Shown one piece after another: positions 59,401 to 64,000 of a stretch of 64,000 nt of DNA; position 1 is the stretch's first letter, and every line of letters begins with the position of its first letter. A program made the position numbers and the translations under genes. The notes beneath the pieces were generated by a model, which saw only the letters and a list, made by a program, of their open reading frames with translations, did not search any database and had not been told where the DNA came from. Source of the DNA: Phallusia mammillata (lineage: Eukaryota > Chordata > Ascidiacea > Phlebobranchia > Ascidiidae). The stretch spans positions 1 through 64,000 of the forward strand of contig QLIY01000255.1 of assembly GCA_003260075.1 (NCBI GenBank). The letters run 5' to 3'.

Positions 59401-62400
59401 AAAAATCGTGTCAAAATTTACGATTTTCAAAACCGGTTCAAATCGGTTTGGAGGTTCGGTAGGAGGTAGAAACCGGTCAAAACCAGTTTGAAAACTGGAA
59501 TATTCCGGCAAAAACACACCAAAAACCGGATTTTTCTTCGATTTTTTGACCACCGAAAATCGAAAAAAACGGAAAGACTATAACCTTTATAGTTTATATT
59601 ATAACATCACATACCTTTAAGACAACTTCTGCGACGTAGATAGCGATGAATACCATGTTCGTGATCTAAGCAGTGAAACAGAAAAACACAATAGGTCTTG
59701 ATGGTTATGCCAGCACTGTACGTAATTATTGTAACAGCTATCACTTGATAACCAAAAAAGTACGGCATGAAAACGAGCACTTCGTGTCATACGAGGAAGA
59801 AATGTAGGTGACAATATAGAGAAGCCTCGTAAATTGAAACAAATTAACTTATGAAAGAAATTGTAAGCAAAATGCCTTACAAAAATCTCCTAACACTATA
59901 TACCTCACAGCACCCCACATTTTGCTAAATTTCGATAAGAGGCGAAAAATATGATTTATTTATTTACTACAGTGGTTCTCCACTGGTGGTCCATGGCCTG
60001 ATGACTTTTTGGGTGGTGAACAGGACATTAATTATATTTTGTGTTAAATCGGAAATAGCCTAGTTGCATATAAATTAATGAATATTCACTACGAAAAAAG
60101 CTTATCCAAGTTATTGGCCGTTCTTTGTTATCTGTTATCTCTCCTTAAAATAAAATTATGTATTGAAATAATATATTGCAAGCCAACATGCTTGTTATGG
60201 ATGCTTTTTTATACTTTTTTTCACCATGGACTGGTCCACGATATTTATGTAATTGGAATGATGGTCACGGCCTTAAACGAGTTGAGAACCACTGATTTAG
60301 CGTAAAGAGATGGGGACTAATTTCACTAAATTTTAAAGTTAGTTTCATTGAATTTTTAAGTTAAGCTAATTGAATGTTAATACCTCACCCAAACCCAAAT
60401 AACCCTAACCGTCAGCATTTTTAAAGATATACCGCTCTAAGCAGGTATACGTGCACTTTGCGCCACCTTTCGAAATTTAGCCAAATATAGGTCTACCGTG
60501 AGGTGTCGTGTCAGTCGATTTTCTTGTAATAAAGTGAATCGACACGATAGGTGATTTTTTACAAGATGGAATTTACCTGCAACCAGAGCCACCACTTCTC
60601 CACATCTGCCCACGTTTCATCCACCACAAAGTCAAGTGAAATCGGGATAATGTTCAGGATGACGATGCACTGCATGATAATCTCGAATTTATTGCTGATC
60701 ACCAGTCGGTAGATCTTACGCAGCTGGCGGTTCCTGCAAGTAAAAAAATTAAAGAAACTTCACGATAATAAAGAATATTGTGTGTCGTGAGTTTGCGGGC
60801 TTACAATTATTTACAAGTTTTCAATTCAGACCACTATAGTGTGATGATGAACACTGTATAAAAAATGACGCAAAAATGGGAAAAGCATATTAAAAAAATA
60901 CCATTACGCCTTATACAAGCAAAAAGGGTCGGTTAAAACCAAAACTTTAAAAGCTTGTTTTAACACAAAACGAATACTACCTTGGTGGTTTGAGGTCGGT
61001 GTTCTTTTTGCTGTACATCCAATCTTCTAGCTTGGCTTTAGCATAAGGTAGAAACCCGGTTACCTTCCAGTTTTTACTGATCGTCTCAACATTTACAAAA
61101 CTGAAAATACAATATTTTTCGTAGCAAAAAACTATGACTCGTTTTAGGCAAACCTCTATGACACCAATAATATGAATTGTGCTATGAATTAGGTGACTTT
61201 CATAATTATATAAAATGTAGTTTCCCTTTTTTTTGTCATTCGCCGCGTGTTTAAGACCCTTGGTATAGTACAGTACTATAATACATGGAAATTTTAAACC
61301 ACAAAAAGGATATGAAACGGAAACTTACGCCCCTGGTTTATCTGCAGCAGTGTCCGCGGCCGAAATTAAAACTCTTGCTTCTTGGTCGGTCAACATTCCG
61401 TTGCTGTACTGCTTTCCATATGACATCTGCACAAACATAAGCACATATGGTGAGCGCAACTGAGGCTTACGACTCGCAAGGTTGTGGGTACTAATCCCAA
61501 CTCGGCAAAATTTTACTGGGAAATCTTATGGGTCACACTAAGTAACAACAAACTTATTAAAATTGTTTTACGATGTGCAATTTTTGCGACATATTACCTT
61601 AAGAGCTTTTATCATTCTCAACCTTGCTTCTTCAAACAAATCTTTATAATGGTCGTCTTGGGAGCTGATCTGAAATTAAAAGAAAGTTATTGGTGCAACT
61701 CTCTTTGACGAGGGAGTGAATTTGTCTTGAGCCAGTTGTAGTTCACACGTATTCATACAAACAAATTCATACAACAGTAATGTCTTACTTGAACCGCTGT
61801 GAGATGTTTGTATTCCTCTTCAGTAGACATAACGCTGTCGACCTTCAAAAATGTTTTTGTGTTACAATGCAAAATTTAACAAGCCCTAACCCCATTTAGT
61901 TCGTCAATAAATTTTTTTTAATTTGCGCAAATTCCAAAACAGGTGACCAAACAAAAGCTGCCTCATATCAAAACTTTATTGACAACAAAATTTAATATAA
62001 GTAACAAAAGACCGAAAAAATAGCCTCAAAATATGTATTCCTTAAAAAATAATTGGTTTTGTTTGGCCTGTTTTTCGCTTATGCTGTTTTTCTTGATTTC
62101 AATTTTATTTTTTTATCTGAATTAACAAAACGTTACTGTTAAATTGATTTATTTCTCCTTTTTTCTTATTTCAGGTTTGCCTTCATTCACTCACATTCGT
62201 AGCATTCTTGTAAGGATAATCGACCACCGTCATTTCTTCCACCATGCTCCACTTTGCATCAGCCAGGAATCGGTCGTATTTAAGCACACCAAGTGACCGT
62301 TTGAGGTCGCTCTGGATCCGGTTAACCGCGTTCCGCATGGTTAATTGCTGCGCCTCGGTGATATCCAACATACCTATAGATAAACGAAACATTGTTGAAA

Positions 62401-63922
62401 ACATTTGAAGATAAAATCATGTAGTTAATTGGTTATTTTTTGAGAAACTAGGTACCTACGAGTACTAAGGTCCGTCTGCAAACTATTCCCAAATACTAAA
62501 AAACAAATATGTAACACTATATACGGATCTGTTCATCAGTTTATAGGTGAAAATAACGGCCTAAATAGACGTGAAAAGCGACATGCTTTATTTTTTAAAC
62601 GTTTCGGCAAATGCTCATGCCATCATCAGTGATTTTCCGAAAATTTGCCGAAACGTTTGAAAAATAAAGCATTTCGCTTTTTACGTCTATTTGGGCCGTA
62701 ATTTTCATCATTAAAAAACTACAATACAGATCACATTAAAAAATATAAGCAGTAGGGCTTAACATTTTCAGGCATTTCCAGTTGAAAAATGTTTAAATTA
62801 GGAAAATAAAAGTTGCCTAATAAGGAATATAAAATGCAGTATTTGAAAACGTTACACTCTTTTTAAGCTATATTATGCCAGAAGGAGGCAAATAAATGTC
62901 AACATGACCGTCTTCGGTTTATCACAGCAAAATAATTTTATGTTTTTAATAAAAGAAAAAACCCCCCCCCCCATTTCCAGTTGAAAAATGTTTAAATTAG
63001 GAAAATAAAAGTTGCCTAAAAAGGAATGTAAAATGCAGAATTTGAAAACGTTACACTTTTTTTAAGCTATATTATGCCAGAAGGATCACAGCGGGTGGGA
63101 TAGTTTTGTTTAACAATGGAGTTGAGTTGAATTTATTCGCTTGGTGAAAGAAAACATAGCGACACAATAGTACCAAAAACAATCACCAAGCCGGAAATAT
63201 CTGCGCAACGTTAAAACGTTGTTGAGCGCAAAAAAGTGAAGGCCACAAGTGGTAGATGATACCAAAACGCGCTGCAGCTACCCCGTAAATTCATCGCATA
63301 TGTAAAATTACCAACCTAGTTTCTTCAATGCAGCTTCTATAGTACTGGCGTTAATGATGAGCGNAAGGAGATATAACATAGTAAATTATAGCTTTGTTTC
63401 TGGGTCACATTAGGCGCCTTGTGAAAAGACTGCGGGCCGGATAACTTTGTTTAACAATTGAAAACATAACGACCCAATAGCACTAAAACAATCACCAAGC
63501 CGGAGATAGCTGCGCAACGTTAAAACGTTGTTGAGCGCAAAAAAATGAAGGGCACAATTGGTGGATGATACCAAAACGCGCTGCAGCTACCCCGTAAATT
63601 CATCGCATATGTAAAATTACCAACCTAGTTTCTTCAATGCAGCTTCTATAGTACTGGCGTTAATGATGAGCGTCAGAACGACGATTCCTCCAGTGTGGAT
63701 CAGAATCTAATGAAAAAGAAGCGATTATGTAATACCTTCATGTGACATATGGTATTTTTGCAACACTGTATTCACCTTTTGAAAAATCTTCTCAAAATCG
63801 ATATCTGTAACAAAATTGTTGGTTAGGGAGTAAAGTTGTGTACCGAATTTAGTATTGTTTTAACACTCACAATAAAGATATGGATTAGTAACATCACAAT
63901 TTTTCAAAAGACTCCCCTCCAT
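47494..63922 (-). CDS. SLC9C1: Sperm-type Na+/H+ exchanger (SLC9C/sNHE), N-terminus outside window
   Basis: Visible exons in gene order: 63922-63871 (left boundary uncertain), 63804-63776, 63706-63625, 62373-62195, 61842-61789, 61669-61598, 61426-61329, 61100-60981, 60733-60577, 59665-59615, 59224-59076, 59012-58881, 58192-58041, 57596-57489, 55962-55825, 54759-54632, 53352-53255, 52660-52543, 51899-51771, 51285-51094, 48869-48770, 47603-47494; 2448 nt, 815 residues, every phase compatible. First comes the last exchanger helix (LIHTGGIVVLTLIINAS) and linker (KYDRFLADAKW). A voltage sensor (about 230-392) follows, with an S4 of four arginines three apart plus lysine (AIRTLRATRLLRLSK). Then LLQRDHPGIAISVKTRNAV, and a cyclic-nucleotide-binding domain (about 525-690) with cassette GEIGLLTGGKRTCTV. 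The end is EEVEEFDEM then TAA. The family raises sperm flagellar pH on hyperpolarisation and cyclic nucleotide. About 500 transporter residues are missing to the right. AATAAA on this strand at 47445-47440. Confidence 0.93.
47968..47996 (-). ncRNA. Hammerhead-ribozyme-like core
   Basis: Minus strand: CTGATGA, arm/loop/arm with GG and CC closing, then GAAAC followed by G. The core is intact but stem II is short; stems I and III are unclear. Nearly the same as the motif at 62602-62629. Confidence 0.35.
48203..48360. repeat. Direct duplication joined by C10 (48309-48318)
   Basis: catacagttaaaatattg and aataataa.acataa are repeated; the second copy is shorter. Confidence 0.7.
48501..48683. mobile_element. 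hAT-type non-autonomous element with 8-bp TSD gatatgtc
   Basis: CAGTGCCGGATGAAGGGTC at 48501 and GGTTAATCCGGCACTG ending at 48683; gatatgtc on both sides (48493-48500, 48684-48691). Same family as 55442-55602. Confidence 0.9.
48957..49128 (+). repeat. Dispersed repeat, family R1
   Basis: Starts gagttaagtttatttcgctt, contains acatagcgacacaatag and ends near gctgcagctacaccgta. Other copies at 7738-7908 (-), 63119 and 63462. Confidence 0.65.
49243..49362. repeat. Direct duplication joined by C11 (49298-49308)
   Basis: cgcaacatagttcacaaaca and following 35 bp are repeated without visible difference. Confidence 0.85.
49548..49935. mobile_element. hAT-type non-autonomous element
   Basis: CAGTGGTTCCCAACCTGGG at 49548 and GTGAACCACTG ending at 49935. 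No clear target duplication. The interior matches, inverted, the element at 53748-54028. Confidence 0.6.
50325..50350 (+). ncRNA. Hammerhead-ribozyme-like core, truncated by C run
   Basis: CTGATGA, stem II GACC-TAATA-GGTC, then GAAACA. All core bases are canonical and stem II is fully paired. The 3' half is missing because the C run starts here. Confidence 0.5.
50450..50473 (+). ncRNA. Hammerhead-ribozyme-like core, second copy
   Basis: CTGATGA, GACC-TAATA-GGCC, GAAAC, with GTAGTC 10 nt further on. Stem II has one mismatch relative to the first copy; stem I pairing is poor. Antisense within an sNHE intron. Confidence 0.42.
51393..51545 (+). repeat. tRNA-derived SINE fragments
   Basis: A perfect B-box, GGTTCGAATCC, lies at 51418-51428, and an A-box-like TGGCTTAATCGGTAG about 100 bp later near 51520. 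No full cloverleaf. Resembles remnants of tRNA-derived SINEs. Confidence 0.4.
52001..52230. repeat. Direct duplication joined by C11 (52092-52102)
   Basis: acaacgctacagacgcaa and following 85 bp are repeated; the second copy has an extra stretch of about 25 bp. Confidence 0.87.
52812..52836. repeat. AT dinucleotide microsatellite
   Basis: A short acac run followed by about eleven AT units. Confidence 0.85.
53312..53480 (-). repeat. Duplication with part of sNHE exon (53255-53352), joined by C11 (53389-53399)
   Basis: gaggttgaggtgttggatg onward is repeated at 53400. The second copy has only the exon's first 36 nt (to about 53435) and its acceptor. Confidence 0.85.
53535..54351. repeat. Interleaved duplication with a split hAT element and three C runs
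   Basis: C9 53739-53747, C10 54029-54038 and C10 54299-54308. 53535-53738 recurs at 54039-54240. A hAT element's left part (GGTTCCCAACCTTTTTGTAG, from 53748) and right end (GGTTGGGAACCACTGG, to 54351) sit on opposite sides of the second copy. Confidence 0.8.
53561..53693. mobile_element. pogo/Tigger-like P1 element, short
   Basis: CAGTAAACGTCGGTAAATCC at 53561 and GGATTAACCGAGGTTTACTG ending at 53693. A second copy of its left part is at 54065-54193 as part of the duplication 53535-53738 / 54039-54240. Confidence 0.72.
54725..55010 (-). repeat. Duplication with part of sNHE exon (54632-54759), joined by C10 (54863-54872)
   Basis: 54725-54862 recurs at 54873-55010. The second copy holds only the exon's first 35-40 nt, acceptor included, and ends in a B-box-like ggttccaatcc at 55007-55017. 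Confidence 0.85.
55442..55602. mobile_element. hAT-type non-autonomous element with 8-bp TSD gtcaggtc
   Basis: CAGTGCCGGATTAAGGGTC at 55442 and GGTTAATCCAGCACTG ending at 55602; gtcaggtc at 55434-55441 and 55603-55610. Same family as 48501-48683, and it lies inside remains of the 21912-type element. Confidence 0.9.
55933..56186 (-). repeat. Duplication with part of sNHE exon (55825-55962), joined by C11 (56055-56065)
   Basis: gttgtgtttcagtttcatcc onward repeated at 56066. The second copy includes the exon's first 30 nt (56066-56095) and its acceptor only. Confidence 0.85.
56502..56804. repeat. Direct duplication joined by C10 (56650-56659)
   Basis: About 145 bp from caggctacagtaatagggtg repeated with three or so differences. 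Confidence 0.9.
57015..57400. repeat. Direct duplication joined by C12 (57202-57213)
   Basis: About 185 bp from atgcacgtatcaaaaatcag repeated with few differences; intronic in sNHE. Confidence 0.9.
57650..57707 (+). repeat. tRNA-like fragment with perfect B-box
   Basis: GGTTCGAATCC at 57692-57702, an A-box-like TCGGTTAGTAG about 30 bp upstream. No acceptor stem is apparent, so SINE remnant rather than tRNA gene. Confidence 0.42.
59970..60294. mobile_element. hAT-type non-autonomous element, diverged
   Basis: CAGTGGTTCTCCAC at 59970 and GAGTTGAGAACCACTG ending at 60294; flanks atttacta and atttagcg share five of eight bases. Confidence 0.65.
62548..62707. repeat. Long near-perfect palindrome with hammerhead-like core
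   Basis: Arms of about 65 bp (tgaaaataacggcctaaata ... tttgggccgtaattttca) around a loop near 62615-62640. On the minus strand 62602-62629 reads CTGATGA, GGC/GCC stem II, GAAAC. Related single copy at 47930-48000. Confidence 0.75.
62770..63083. repeat. Direct duplication joined by C11 (62962-62972)
   Basis: catttccagttgaaaaatgt and following 110 bp repeated. Confidence 0.85.
63119..63680 (-). repeat. Duplication with R1 repeat and sNHE exon (63625-63706), joined at N 63364
   Basis: About 63150-63363 recurs at 63465-63680: the R1-family repeat followed by the 3' part of the sNHE exon and its donor. The left copy of the exon is cut by the N at 63364, so only 63625-63706 is complete. Here an N occupies the place a C run occupies elsewhere. 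Confidence 0.85.
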
Positions 63923-64000
63923 TTACGTGTGGATGTAGCGGGTTTTAAACGTTCTTTGTGAAATTGACATATTTTACGTTTTATAACATTTCGGTGATAA

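Overview
This window looks like animal nuclear DNA, most probably from an ascidian tunicate such as Ciona. That is an inference from A+T-rich sequence, short GT-AG introns, gene content (a sperm-type Na+/H+ exchanger with voltage-sensor and cyclic-nucleotide domains, clathrin adaptor alpha, a Reeler/MAM secreted protein, tandem four-pass membrane proteins) and very dense small DNA transposons. There are no prokaryotic features. I rebuilt genes exon by exon on both strands; each exon chain given keeps reading phase across all its junctions.

Layout. 1-4723 (+): a four-pass MS4A/CD20-like gene entering from the left edge. 5752-9228 (+): its tandem paralogue, possibly decaying. 9.3-14.1 kb: no gene, repeats only. 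14129-36405 (-): the complete 24-exon gene for the AP-2 adaptor alpha subunit (1036 codons plus stop). 38509-43619 (-): a complete six-exon gene for a secreted protein of Reeler domain, proline-rich 20-residue repeats and MAM domain (501 aa). 43.6-47.5 kb: no gene. 47494 to beyond the visible chain near 63.92 kb (-): a sperm-type Na+/H+ exchanger (SLC9C/sNHE); the last transporter helix, voltage sensor, cyclic-nucleotide-binding domain and C-terminus are present, while the first half of the transporter must lie to the right.

The genes do not form one pathway. AP-2 alpha is general endocytic machinery, sNHE is a sperm pH regulator, the Reeler-MAM protein is extracellular, and the MS4A-like pair are membrane proteins.

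The most unusual feature is structural. About 40 runs of C (mostly 9-12, six of 32-99) lie on the + strand and I saw no G run of 8 or more. Most sit exactly at the junction of a local direct duplication of roughly 50-450 bp whose copies differ from almost nothing to more than 10 percent. These duplications catch exons of every large gene. One duplication ends at an N instead of a C run, which favours two alleles laid end to end during assembly, but a biological origin is not excluded.

The other layer is mobile DNA: more than ten short non-autonomous hAT-type elements, many with perfect 8-bp target duplications, pogo/Tigger-like TA-flanked elements with hAT insertions inside them, tRNA-derived SINE fragments, and hammerhead-ribozyme-like motifs, one of them almost complete in the sense strand of a Reeler-MAM intron.
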